Below, one piece after another: positions 9,792 to 19,512 of a stretch of 46,281 nt of DNA (the first letter of the stretch is position 1; every line of letters begins with the position of its first letter). The stretch is from Candidatus Iainarchaeum sp. (GTDB lineage: Archaea; Iainarchaeota; Iainarchaeia; Iainarchaeales; GCA-2688035). The translations under genes were made by a program, and so were the position numbers. The DNA is taken from assembly GCA_017610175.1 (NCBI GenBank), contig JAFCCO010000011.1, positions 1 to 46,281 on the forward strand, given 5' to 3'. The notes beneath the pieces are model-generated. The model was not told the origin of the DNA, did not search any database, and saw only the letters and a program-made list of their open reading frames with translations.

Positions 9792-12588
9792 GACACTTAT
9801 TGCATTAATGCTTTGCCTGCTGTTGGCGTCACTTGCAATGGCTGCACAGCCGGAGCTTCCTGACGCAAACGTTGATGCCAACGCAAACGCTGGGGTGGAC
9901 GCAAACGCCGGAGTGGATGTAAATGCGGACGCAAACCAGGAAGAGCCCCTGCCGGACGAGTGCTTTGCAGTTGGCCCGCCGTCATTTGATGACCCTGAAC
10001 TGGTTGCAACATGCGAAAAGCTTTCAACAGGCGGATGCACAGGACCCATTTTTGGGGGAGAACACTGCAGTTACAACAATGACTGGATGGCGCTGAGAAC
10101 CGGCGCAAAGGTTCTTACATTTAATATGGGGTGGACTCCTGATGTGGCGGTTGGAATTGACGGAAACACCTTTGTTGTGCCAATCTTTACAACACTAACG
10201 GTTGGCACTTTCACTGAATTTATTGCACTGTGCTTGGATGGTGCTTCTGGAGCATCATACCCGCACTCGGTTGACATGTATGTGGACGGGGACAGGATGA
10301 GCAGAAACTGGGATATAGCCGGCAGAGGCAGCTGTTTCGGGGGGTACATTCTTAGATTTATGGACAAGGATTTGAACTACACTTTCAACGTGCCGGGCTT
10401 CCACTATGTACGCCTTATCTTTGACACACAGCTAAATGGAATGTGCGCAAAGAACTTTGAGGACGGCGAGTTTGCAGTAATTGTAGTGCACCCGCTCCTC
10501 ACAATCAACGGAACAGACGACCAAATACTTTCATTTGAGGACGATGAAGAAACCAAAACAACTTATGTTACCTGGACCCTAAGAAACGCGGGGTCATCGC
10601 TTGCAAGAGTAAAGAGTGTTAGTCCAACAGGCTGTGAAGCAGGGGTTTCATGTGAAATTCTTGGCTTTGGGGTTGTTCGCGACTATGATGTGAAATGGGA
10701 AGTTGCCGCACTCGTAACCCTTGACGACGGAAACACAATGGATGTGTTTGAGTCGGGGGAGGGGGACTCAAATTTCTCAGTTACAATTGTTGCGGACGAG
10801 AACAGGGCAATCCAAAACGTCGAAATAGTTTCTGTTTCACCCGCAAATTCTGCTTTCTCGGAAACAATTGTGCAAAATGATGACAACACCTGGACTGTAA
10901 GCGGAGACGTAAATGTTGTTGACCAGGTTGGGGTTGCAATGGATTTGGAGCCCAACGAAAGCCTTGTGCTTGTCCAAAAAGTAACGGCCTCAAAACCGTC
11001 CTCCGCCGTTGCAAACAATTATTTGGGATTGGACGTTGAATACACCGATGAATTTGATGCAGGAACATTCTTCAAGTCAGGGGATGAGGTAAGAATTTCA
11101 AGGCTCTGGCTTGAAAGGCAGAAATTCCACGTTGAACTCTATGGGGGGGCCCAAGAGGCATGCATTGGAAAGGACGGAAGGCTTGGCAGCACAGGCCCGG
11201 GAGATGTTCCGCGCGTGCTCTTTGACTGGAGCTGGCCAACAATAAAAAGCGACACCTGCAACAAGAAGTTCGAGGGGCAGACAGACTTTGTATACTGTGA
11301 CCAAACCCAGTTTATGATGTCGCTGATTAACAGGCTGCACGAAATGGACAGGTTTGCAATGGACGGTAATTTAGACCGCGCGGCTTCACTTGAACACTTC
11401 CAGGCATACCTAATGGGCGGAACGTTCAATTCAGATTTCAGAAAGGACTTTGACAACTTCAACAGAAACATTGAAATAGAAACAGTGCAATGGTATCACC
11501 TTGATTCGGAAAAACCGTGGTACAAGTATGTTTTGAATGAAGAAAGCCTTGTGTTTGACGCGGATGAGATAACAACCGGATTGTATGATGTAAGCATTGA
11601 AATAGAGTTCCACCGCGACAAGTATGACTTCTTCCGCGAAGGCAAGCAACTTGCCGACATTAAGGTAAAGTTTACCAAAATAAGAAGCCCGTATTTTAAG
11701 AACCCGTTCTACTATCTCCCGCTCAACGGGGAAGTTGGATACTACCGCGTTGACGAGGACGGTTCTGTTGGAAGAAAAGGTTATGGGCTTGGGTTTGAAG
11801 GGGATGTTCTCACAATAGACAGCGGGGCATGGCTTTCAACCGAAACCGCAGATGGGAGTGCAATTGAAGGGCAAGACATGATTTCAACAAATTACAGCAG
11901 TGACTTTGACTCCCTTAACATAGCAAAGCGCGGAATTCTTCTCTCAGTATATCCCATAGGGGAACAGGTGTCTGCAATAGAATTCTCACCATCAGACGCC
12001 ACCCCTGTAATACTGCGCATTGACGGTGAAGGAAACGAGCGCATTGACGGTTATTACCAGCTTGTGGAGGAACCAAACAACCTAGTTTCATCACAGCACA
12101 ACTACCTGTCCCTTTGGACAGGGTTTGCTTCAAACCCAATGCAGTGCCTGAATTTTGACGAGTCCGCACTGCACTACCGCATGCCTGACTTAAGAGGCCA
12201 GGCCCAAACCGCTTCATCCCCAACAACAGCATACGGGTTTAGCTGGGCAGATGTTTCTGAGGAAAACAGGTCAGGAAGCCTGTTTATGCAGTCAGTGTTC
12301 TACACCCCAATAGACAAGGCAATGTCCCTAAGCACCGAATCTGCAAATATTGCGCTATTTGGCCCGGATGGTGGAGCCCCGACAATTGCACTGGATTACA
12401 TGCAAATGCAGCACACGCTTGAAAGCGTCTTCGAGCTTGTGGAACAGGGTTATGTTTGTTCAAGCATTGAGGGTGACGCGCTTGAATTCTGGTGGAACCC
12501 GCAGATGCTTAGAAGCGACCTTGACGCGGTTAAGGATGCGGAGATTGAGGAAAGCTGGATTTGCCAGGTTGAAACAGAGATAACATAG
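9784..12588 (+). CDS. secreted large protein with Asp-Ala-Asn-rich N-terminus (surface protein C)
   Basis: A 934-residue protein of unknown function. I chose ATG 9784 because it gives a typical signal peptide (MHKTLIALML..., cleavage after about residue 20) and an 8-nt overlap with gene B (ATGCATAA). The longer frame from 9739 would put charged residues in front. After cleavage comes a tract rich in Asp-Ala-Asn triplets (residues about 25-48), then beta-rich domains. From about residue 450 to the end it matches the C-terminal 540 residues of the 2272-aa protein: shared features include YCDxTQFxxSLxxRL, DFRKD and a WWNPQ/RWNPQ ending. There is no transmembrane segment, so it is either released or held by proteins A and B. 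It is the last gene of the three-gene operon, with AT-rich DNA after its TAG stop. Confidence 0.84.
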   Translation: MHKTLIALMLCLLLASLAMAAQPELPDANVDANANAGVDANAGVDVNADANQEEPLPDECFAVGPPSFDDPELVATCEKLSTGGCTGPIFGGEHCSYNNDWMALRTGAKVLTFNMGWTPDVAVGIDGNTFVVPIFTTLTVGTFTEFIALCLDGASGASYPHSVDMYVDGDRMSRNWDIAGRGSCFGGYILRFMDKDLNYTFNVPGFHYVRLIFDTQLNGMCAKNFEDGEFAVIVVHPLLTINGTDDQILSFEDDEETKTTYVTWTLRNAGSSLARVKSVSPTGCEAGVSCEILGFGVVRDYDVKWEVAALVTLDDGNTMDVFESGEGDSNFSVTIVADENRAIQNVEIVSVSPANSAFSETIVQNDDNTWTVSGDVNVVDQVGVAMDLEPNESLVLVQKVTASKPSSAVANNYLGLDVEYTDEFDAGTFFKSGDEVRISRLWLERQKFHVELYGGAQEACIGKDGRLGSTGPGDVPRVLFDWSWPTIKSDTCNKKFEGQTDFVYCDQTQFMMSLINRLHEMDRFAMDGNLDRAASLEHFQAYLMGGTFNSDFRKDFDNFNRNIEIETVQWYHLDSEKPWYKYVLNEESLVFDADEITTGLYDVSIEIEFHRDKYDFFREGKQLADIKVKFTKIRSPYFKNPFYYLPLNGEVGYYRVDEDGSVGRKGYGLGFEGDVLTIDSGAWLSTETADGSAIEGQDMISTNYSSDFDSLNIAKRGILLSVYPIGEQVSAIEFSPSDATPVILRIDGEGNERIDGYYQLVEEPNNLVSSQHNYLSLWTGFASNPMQCLNFDESALHYRMPDLRGQAQTASSPTTAYGFSWADVSEENRSGSLFMQSVFYTPIDKAMSLSTESANIALFGPDGGAPTIALDYMQMQHTLESVFELVEQGYVCSSIEGDALEFWWNPQMLRSDLDAVKDAEIEESWICQVETEIT

Positions 12589-12626
12589 CTGTTCAGCCCC
12601 CAAAACAAAAATTTATTAATACTAAA

Positions 12627-12664
12627 AGTATTCTTATTTAACATTAGTATTCTTATTTAGTGTT
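12627..12664 (+). repeat. two tandem 19-bp repeats ahead of the giant gene (operator/promoter candidate)
   Basis: The 14-mer AGTATTCTTATTTA occurs at 12627-12640 and again at 12646-12659, a 19-bp period. The following 5 nt of the two units (ACATT, GTGTT) are also similar. Just upstream, AATACT-aaa-AGTATT (12618-12632) forms an inverted repeat sharing the first half-site. The second copy holds a TATA-like TTATTTA about 30 nt before the ATG at 12685. A doubled core promoter or a regulator site spaced about two helical turns apart is inferred. Confidence 0.55.
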
Positions 12665-12684
12665 AAAAGGACTGTGATTAAGGA

Positions 12685-15600
12685 ATGGATGCGGGCGGTA
12701 CTGACATAGTAGGGGCAATAAAGAAGGGCTATTACTTCTTTGAGGACCGTTACTACAAGGTCTTGGACAAAATAAACAAGGTCATCCCGATTTACAAGAT
12801 AGTGGATCCGATTGACAAGGTTTTCCCTTCATTTATTTTGTTAATTTCGCTTGTGCTCTTTACCCTGCTTTTATTCCTAATAGTTAATCCCTTTGCACCG
12901 GGACTGCAGTACACAACAATTCTCAAGGTAACGGACCAAAGCAACAAGGTGCTGGAGGGCGCAACAATAGTTGTAAGTTCTGACTTTTTAGCCAAAAGCA
13001 TTGAGGACGAAACCGATGATTTCGGGGAACTTTCAGTGTCCATTCCTGCAGATGAATTTGGGGCGACAGTTTCGGTTTCATTGGACGGTTATGCTACAGT
13101 GGAAAAGGAAATAACCCTGACAGACGGGGACACAAAGACAATTAAGCTATCCAGGGCCACTGTTGAGTTTGAGGGAAAGGCTGAGCAGAGAACAATTCTC
13201 CTCTACAACTCGGTCACAGGGAGAAAGATTGACATTGAGGCAACCGTTGAATTCAGCTGTGCAAGCGGGCAAGGAAACCCGATTTCCCAAACAAGAAGTG
13301 ACGGCACATTTAAGGTAACCCAGCCGGCAAACTGCGGCAGATTAACAGCAACAGCCAGGGCAAACGGCTTCAAAAGCAAAAGCCGCGCCATAAGCCAGTC
13401 CCTCACCAGAATAAACCTCGAGTCTGAGGAAACAACTGGAAAAATTCTTGTTACGGTTAAAACATCTGAGGGTGATAATGCACCGGACGTCTCACTCTCC
13501 TTGCTTGACTCCACCACAAATTCCGAGGTTGCTTCAGGAAGCACATCCTCAAGCGGCACCTTCCAGTTTACTGATGTGCAGCCAGGAACATACAAAATAA
13601 ATGCCGCACCGCTCGCGGGTGCACCAACCACAAAAACAGGAATCAACGTTCAGGCAGGGCGCTCTGAAAGCGTGGTAATAAGCCTGCCTGAAGTGCTTGA
13701 GGGAAAAAACCTTTTCATAAAAGTTATTGATGCAAATGCAGGTACCAAGGTTGTGAACGCAAAAGTTGTTTTCTACAGTGGGGCAGAGCCCCTCAACTCA
13801 GGTGCGACACAGGTGGACGGCACAATCAGGCAGCAAATTTCAGATGCAAGCGCGCCCTACAGTGCTGTCGTAACCCACCCTGATTTCCTGACCTCAATTG
13901 TTCCAAGCGTTCCGGTTCAGGACGCGGCAGAAACCGAACCGTTTGAGGTTGAGCTTACAAGAAAAACAATAGCACCCCCCCACAATTATCCCCTGATTTT
14001 TGTGAAAGTTATTGACGAGGAAAGTGTTCCGGTTTCAGGGGCATCAATAGTTATTTACCACAAGGATTACCCTAATCTTCCGCTGAACTATCCTGCGGTG
14101 CAGTCAAATGCAGACGGAAACTACGTGTTTGATTCCCTGCATGAGGGCACGTACTTTGTGCTTGCCAGCAAAAACGAGGCAAGCGGCGAATCGGAGGAAT
14201 TCTTTGCCCCGAAAAACGAAAGCGTTTTCATAAGCGTGGTTGTTGTTTTGGGCGAAGGGGATGTGGAGGTTGTTGTAAGCCGGGCAGGAAGCGAGGAAAT
14301 GGTTGAAAATGCGACGGTTGAGTTCATCAATGTTGCCACAAACGAAGTTCTGGACAGCTGCACAACCGACATTGACGGTGAATGTGCGTCAAACCAAATT
14401 CCCGCAGACAAAAAGGTTTATGTAAAAGCGTCAGCCCCAACTTTCTTATCATCCCTTGGGTCGCGCGAAATAGACATTGTAAACAATTCAACTGCCGAAG
14501 AGCACATTGAGCTAATAAGCCTGAGTGACCTTCCAACCGACCAGGACATTATGGTTGAGTTTGTTAAAATTTGCGATGATGCGACCTGTGACGGGGAAGT
14601 CAATGTTCTTGAAAGCGACGCAGATGTAACGCTTTCATACTTTGCACGCTTCAATCTTTTGCTTCTAAAGGACTCGGTAACTTTTGACGAGGTAGTCCAG
14701 CACATCAGGGCAGGCTCAAATACGCAGCAGGAACTGCCTTCCGCAGGTTATGGAATAAGGCTTGAGGAAGGGGACCTTCCAGCCGCAGGAGGAATCCCAA
14801 GCTATTTAAGCTGCTGGGACAACACAAGCAATTTCTTTGAAAGGACCGACTGCACTGACAGGGGAAGCTACAAGATGGTTAATTTCCACTGGACTGACCT
14901 TGGCCAGATTTTAATTCCGGTAACCGTAAAATTCAACATAGAACCAGGCCTTGAAGACGGTGAAGAGATAAGGCTCTACTATGAGGGGCAGGCCGATACA
15001 AACACAGACACGCTTTCAACCCCTGAAAAGGTTGAGATTTTTTCAATAGGCGAGGTTTTCTGCGGTGACAACACAAGCTTTGCATGGCGCTTTGAGCTTG
15101 AAAATGAGGAAACAAACGAACGAACCAGAATTTCTGCAGGGGATGACGATGATGCAGTTCCAATTCAGGTGAATTCAAGATATGTCCTGGATTACTGGGT
15201 ATACAATTGCTCGGGTGGCAGAGTCAGTTCAGCCGTGCTGAATGCAGAAAACATTCATCCAAACGACAACAAGCCAATTGAATTCAGGGACGGGGCAGGG
15301 CAAGCGCTGGCGTCCGATGTTCCAATCGAACTTTTCTCACAGGCATTTCCAAACAGCACTGATTTGAACAGTGCGACAGGGGACGTTGACGGCATAAACA
15401 TGTTCACTGTGTTTGAAACAGGCGGAAGCCCAACCGAAGTCAGGCTGAGACTTACCGCGGACGGGGACGCACCAAACCAGAACGACGGTTCAGAGCAAAA
15501 CATATTCTTTGAAATAGAGGCTTCAGGGGAACTTGATTTAAGGTCGGTTCCTGAAAAGCTTTCAAACGTTGCACTGCACCCCGGGCTTGAGGGAATAGTT

Positions 15601-18600
15601 GTTGACAGGGCCACAGGCCTGCCAATTGAGGGGGCGTCGGTTAAGGTAACCATTCCAACAGCACCGGAACAGGAAATAACCGCACTTAATCCGACGAGCG
15701 CAACCGGTTTGTTTACATTTGGCGAAAGCATCCCGCAGCTTTTGTCGGTTAACAAAGTTACCCTTGAGGTAAGAAAGGCGGGCTATGCAATTCTGGAGCA
15801 GGATATTGATGTAGGGGGAATAGCCGTCATTTGGAACCCCGATTTTGACTGCATTGACATTGATCCTGTGGAAATTTCACTCAGAAGGGATCGGCCACAG
15901 AACATGGGTGACTTAACGATAAATACACAGGACTGCAACCGCGATGTCGAGATTTTGATTGAAAGCCCGCTTGTTGTAAGCGAAGACACTTTTACGCTTG
16001 CAAGCACGGATTCATACACAATAACTGTTGCCGCACAACATCCCCTCAACTACGGTTACCCCCTTGGAATAGGCGAATACCCCGTTTATGTAAGGGCACG
16101 CTTTGACGAGGATGAAGACGGCCAGTTTAATGCATTGGACGGCCCGCACAGCGGAAACCTCAAGAGGGCAAGAATATTCCTAACAGACCCGACAGTCTGC
16201 TTCAGGCTGGCCGACCCGGACGATCCGACAAATGAGGGCGCAATGAAAAGCAGCTTTGACTTAAGGGGCGAGCCTGATTCAGGGCTTATAGTTAATGATG
16301 AAGACGACTGTTTCCGATACATTGAGGACAGCTCACTTCCAATGCTTGCTCCACACTATCTTGAGCCCCCAATGAACGAGGGCGCTTTCTTAATTGACAT
16401 GGCCGAACTTAGAAGGGATCCGCCTGAAAAGGTTGTAATGACTGAGGTTTTAAGCAACCTGCATATCACTCCCGGTCACAATTATGAGGCAAGCGTTACT
16501 CCAAACGGGGGCTTTGTTTCACTGCAGTGGGTTGACTTCCTAATGACAGACGGTTCACACAATGGGGGGGACACACACAGGGTTTGGGCGCAGAGAATGA
16601 GGGACGGCTGCCAGGAGTCACTTACAGGTTCGGTTGTGGGCGATTGCTTCAACATCACAGGGCAATACCCTTACACTGCAGCACAATCGGGATGCAGAGA
16701 TGCTAGGCAGGCGGCGGACAAATGCCCGATTCCTGCACACCCAATTATTAGCAATGACACCGATCCGCAGAAAGACGGCTGGGTTGACACAGACACATAC
16801 CATCCAAACGACGCGGTCTACGAAACACAGGTAAGCGGTGCACCAATCTGGCAGGCAAGGCACAATATTTGCAACAACCAAACAGAATGCACTGTTGACG
16901 GCATTGGCCCAAAGCAATACTTTGTTGGAAAGAACGCGGACAAGTTTATTCTTGAGGTAGTGGGTGAAAGCACCGTGCTGAGCAAAGTGCAGTGGGAATA
17001 CTGGAATTACGACATTGACCACGAGGGGCAGATTGAATTTGAACTGGTCAACAATTCCGTTGTTGGCGAAAACTATGCCCTGCTAAAGGTCACTGACACA
17101 ATAAAGGAGCCGGGCGAGGTTGAAAACGAGGACGTTTCCTTTGACTGGGTTGTCACTGCAATCGGAAGCAAAGACTGGGTGGAGTTAGACAGCGTAATTG
17201 CTCCGGCCAATGCGGTTGAAATCCTGAGCACCAAAGTGCTTGGTGTTGCGGCAAGTGCGGACACAACCCCGCGAACCAAGGTATACAATTTTGACACATC
17301 GCTCAACCTTCACGGAAACCTCAATGATTTCTTCAATGACGAGCAATTCCAGCTGCTTGTGGCGGATTTGGGGGCAAACGAAATTGACATTGACGACTTT
17401 GCGCTGAAATTTTCACAAAATGCCACCTGCAAAACCAATGAGTGCATGAACAGCTTGTTTGTGCTGTTTTACACAGGCTCATGGGACTTTGCCCTAAATG
17501 GCGCAGACATGATTGATGGGAACGGGGAACTAATAAATGACGGCATATTCACAATGGACTTCCTTGAGATACAGGGTGCGCCGCAAAACATCAGGGCTTA
17601 CGCAATTATCCATGACGGCGAGCAAAGCGGAAGATTTACAGTGGAATCCCTTGACCAGAATACCGCATTCAGTGAGGAAGAGACAAATCTTGCAACTGCA
17701 AGCGGAACAGGGGTTATTCCCGCAGGGCAAAGCAAGTCATCTGCAATAAGCTTTAGTGTTGACATTCCGGACTCAAATGGCTACGAAATTGAGTATTATG
17801 TAAGTACCGACGCAGCCGGAGTTTCTGCCTTCTTTGATGAAATCGGAGCGCCGACAAGTACAAGCGACCCAAATGCGCAGATAATCGGTGAAATCTCAAC
17901 AAGAAAAGTTGCGAGAGTGGAAAACGTTGACTATATCCACGTAAGGCTTGTCGGGCAGGAAGCCATGGACTGCATTGGGTTTGACAACGCCATTGGCGCA
18001 ACCGGTGAGAAAAACAAGCCGCGTGTGCGCTTCAACTGGCAGTGGGACCTAATTGACAAGGACTTATGCAGCCAGGGCAACGAGAATTACATTTACTGTG
18101 ACTCAACACAGTTCACAATTTCACTGCTGCACAGGCTTGAGGAAATAAGGGCCCTTGCGCAGCTGGGAATTAATGAAGCAAACCTTGCCACAATACATGA
18201 GCTAAGGGAATTCAACGCATACCTTATAGAGGACAGTATCACAGAGGACTTTAGGAAAGACCTCAAGGATTATTTGATTAATGTTGCCTCTCCCGATCCG
18301 CAGGAAAGCCTGCTGGCTGATGACCATCCGTGGCAGGAGTATCTTGAGCAGGGAGACGATTATTCAAGGCTTAATTTCAGCAACACAGTTCTTGAAGCAG
18401 GCCTTTACAATGTATCCATAAGCTTCAGCTTTGACTTGCCGCAGCTCCAGTACAACTTTTTCGGCGGGGACTGCATACCGGACTGTGGGAGCAAGGACCT
18501 CATTGGAACAATTAATGTCTCCCTTGAAAAGATTTCGGGCCCACCGGTTAACAGCCCGTTCTACAGGCTGCCTTTCGACGGGTCGGTTGGGGAGCTTGCA

Positions 18601-19503
18601 GACGGGGGCTTTGACAGGCAAGGATACGGTGTGTTCTTTACAAATGTGGATTCCCCGATTGTTTTGATTGGGGACCTGGAAAGTGAAGAGGACTATCTGC
18701 GCACTGTCTCAGACTCAGGTTTCAAAGAGCTTGTAACAATTTTTGAGGAAGACATCTCCTTCCTGAATGCAGAGGAAGCAACAAAGGGACAGCTTTTGAC
18801 CATTACAAAAGAGGAGAGCCCGACAATGGAGTTCTCTCCAAGTATTGCAACACCTGTGCTTCTTGAAATGAACTCACCGGGCGGGGCATCGGAGGCATTC
18901 TATTACTTGCTTAAGACCGATACCGCACTTACATCCGGTGGAATAATGAGCATGTGGTTTGGAACAGGCAGCACTATGGGTGACGGCCCAAGCCAGTGCA
19001 GAACATTTGGCGGGGCACAAATGCCTTACATACAAAAGGACCAGTCTGCCCAGAACTTCCCGGGTGCATGTGCCGCAGAACTTCCACAGTCATTCTACAA
19101 TGCATCATACGGCTTCAAGTACGACGGTGTTGAAGTGGATGAGAAAGTCTTCTTTGAAACAGTGTTCTTTATTCCTGAAAGCATGAAGAAAGAGGTTGTG
19201 TTGATTGACAGCTGCGGCAACAGCAGCAGTGCAGTGTTCCACGCCCCATCTGCAAGCACTGCCGGAACCGCTCAGCTTGACATAAGCATGGAGAGCCAAA
19301 ACCGCATTGTTTCCGTGCAGGATGTAATTGACTTTGTGGGAGACGGCCGTGTATGTGTTTACGAGGATTCAGACAAGATTTCGTTCAGGTGGAACCCGCA
19401 GAGGCTAATTGATGATTTGGACGAGGTCAAGGCAAACATCCCGGGCATTGTTGACTGGGAAACGGATGCACGCTGCAACGTAAAGAGGCCGGGCGTATCC
19501 TAA
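12685..19503 (+). CDS. 2272-aa N-terminally anchored surface protein, apparent fusion of A-like and C-like parts (surface protein D)
   Basis: A paralogue of the upstream surface proteins. Residues 1-48 are a cytoplasmic head with the same PIYKxxDPIDKVFPSFILLI motif as protein A, and residues 49-67 are a transmembrane segment. The ectodomain begins with carboxypeptidase-regulatory-like repeats. Its middle matches protein A, for example GLEDGEEIRLYY against GLEDDTDVEIRY, and GEYPVYVRARF against GQYPIYVQAKF. From about residue 1740 to the end it matches protein C from residue 450 on. Residues about 1390-1700 look specific to D. It has many Cys and N-x-S/T sites, compatible with disulfides and N-glycosylation. 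It has its own upstream repeat region and is followed after 9 nt by a prepilin-type peptidase gene. I do not recognise a named family. A cell-envelope or contact role is inferred. Confidence 0.85.
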   Translation: MDAGGTDIVGAIKKGYYFFEDRYYKVLDKINKVIPIYKIVDPIDKVFPSFILLISLVLFTLLLFLIVNPFAPGLQYTTILKVTDQSNKVLEGATIVVSSDFLAKSIEDETDDFGELSVSIPADEFGATVSVSLDGYATVEKEITLTDGDTKTIKLSRATVEFEGKAEQRTILLYNSVTGRKIDIEATVEFSCASGQGNPISQTRSDGTFKVTQPANCGRLTATARANGFKSKSRAISQSLTRINLESEETTGKILVTVKTSEGDNAPDVSLSLLDSTTNSEVASGSTSSSGTFQFTDVQPGTYKINAAPLAGAPTTKTGINVQAGRSESVVISLPEVLEGKNLFIKVIDANAGTKVVNAKVVFYSGAEPLNSGATQVDGTIRQQISDASAPYSAVVTHPDFLTSIVPSVPVQDAAETEPFEVELTRKTIAPPHNYPLIFVKVIDEESVPVSGASIVIYHKDYPNLPLNYPAVQSNADGNYVFDSLHEGTYFVLASKNEASGESEEFFAPKNESVFISVVVVLGEGDVEVVVSRAGSEEMVENATVEFINVATNEVLDSCTTDIDGECASNQIPADKKVYVKASAPTFLSSLGSREIDIVNNSTAEEHIELISLSDLPTDQDIMVEFVKICDDATCDGEVNVLESDADVTLSYFARFNLLLLKDSVTFDEVVQHIRAGSNTQQELPSAGYGIRLEEGDLPAAGGIPSYLSCWDNTSNFFERTDCTDRGSYKMVNFHWTDLGQILIPVTVKFNIEPGLEDGEEIRLYYEGQADTNTDTLSTPEKVEIFSIGEVFCGDNTSFAWRFELENEETNERTRISAGDDDDAVPIQVNSRYVLDYWVYNCSGGRVSSAVLNAENIHPNDNKPIEFRDGAGQALASDVPIELFSQAFPNSTDLNSATGDVDGINMFTVFETGGSPTEVRLRLTADGDAPNQNDGSEQNIFFEIEASGELDLRSVPEKLSNVALHPGLEGIVVDRATGLPIEGASVKVTIPTAPEQEITALNPTSATGLFTFGESIPQLLSVNKVTLEVRKAGYAILEQDIDVGGIAVIWNPDFDCIDIDPVEISLRRDRPQNMGDLTINTQDCNRDVEILIESPLVVSEDTFTLASTDSYTITVAAQHPLNYGYPLGIGEYPVYVRARFDEDEDGQFNALDGPHSGNLKRARIFLTDPTVCFRLADPDDPTNEGAMKSSFDLRGEPDSGLIVNDEDDCFRYIEDSSLPMLAPHYLEPPMNEGAFLIDMAELRRDPPEKVVMTEVLSNLHITPGHNYEASVTPNGGFVSLQWVDFLMTDGSHNGGDTHRVWAQRMRDGCQESLTGSVVGDCFNITGQYPYTAAQSGCRDARQAADKCPIPAHPIISNDTDPQKDGWVDTDTYHPNDAVYETQVSGAPIWQARHNICNNQTECTVDGIGPKQYFVGKNADKFILEVVGESTVLSKVQWEYWNYDIDHEGQIEFELVNNSVVGENYALLKVTDTIKEPGEVENEDVSFDWVVTAIGSKDWVELDSVIAPANAVEILSTKVLGVAASADTTPRTKVYNFDTSLNLHGNLNDFFNDEQFQLLVADLGANEIDIDDFALKFSQNATCKTNECMNSLFVLFYTGSWDFALNGADMIDGNGELINDGIFTMDFLEIQGAPQNIRAYAIIHDGEQSGRFTVESLDQNTAFSEEETNLATASGTGVIPAGQSKSSAISFSVDIPDSNGYEIEYYVSTDAAGVSAFFDEIGAPTSTSDPNAQIIGEISTRKVARVENVDYIHVRLVGQEAMDCIGFDNAIGATGEKNKPRVRFNWQWDLIDKDLCSQGNENYIYCDSTQFTISLLHRLEEIRALAQLGINEANLATIHELREFNAYLIEDSITEDFRKDLKDYLINVASPDPQESLLADDHPWQEYLEQGDDYSRLNFSNTVLEAGLYNVSISFSFDLPQLQYNFFGGDCIPDCGSKDLIGTINVSLEKISGPPVNSPFYRLPFDGSVGELADGGFDRQGYGVFFTNVDSPIVLIGDLESEEDYLRTVSDSGFKELVTIFEEDISFLNAEEATKGQLLTITKEESPTMEFSPSIATPVLLEMNSPGGASEAFYYLLKTDTALTSGGIMSMWFGTGSTMGDGPSQCRTFGGAQMPYIQKDQSAQNFPGACAAELPQSFYNASYGFKYDGVEVDEKVFFETVFFIPESMKKEVVLIDSCGNSSSAVFHAPSASTAGTAQLDISMESQNRIVSVQDVIDFVGDGRVCVYEDSDKISFRWNPQRLIDDLDEVKANIPGIVDWETDARCNVKRPGVS

Positions 19504-19512
19504 TTCATTTCA

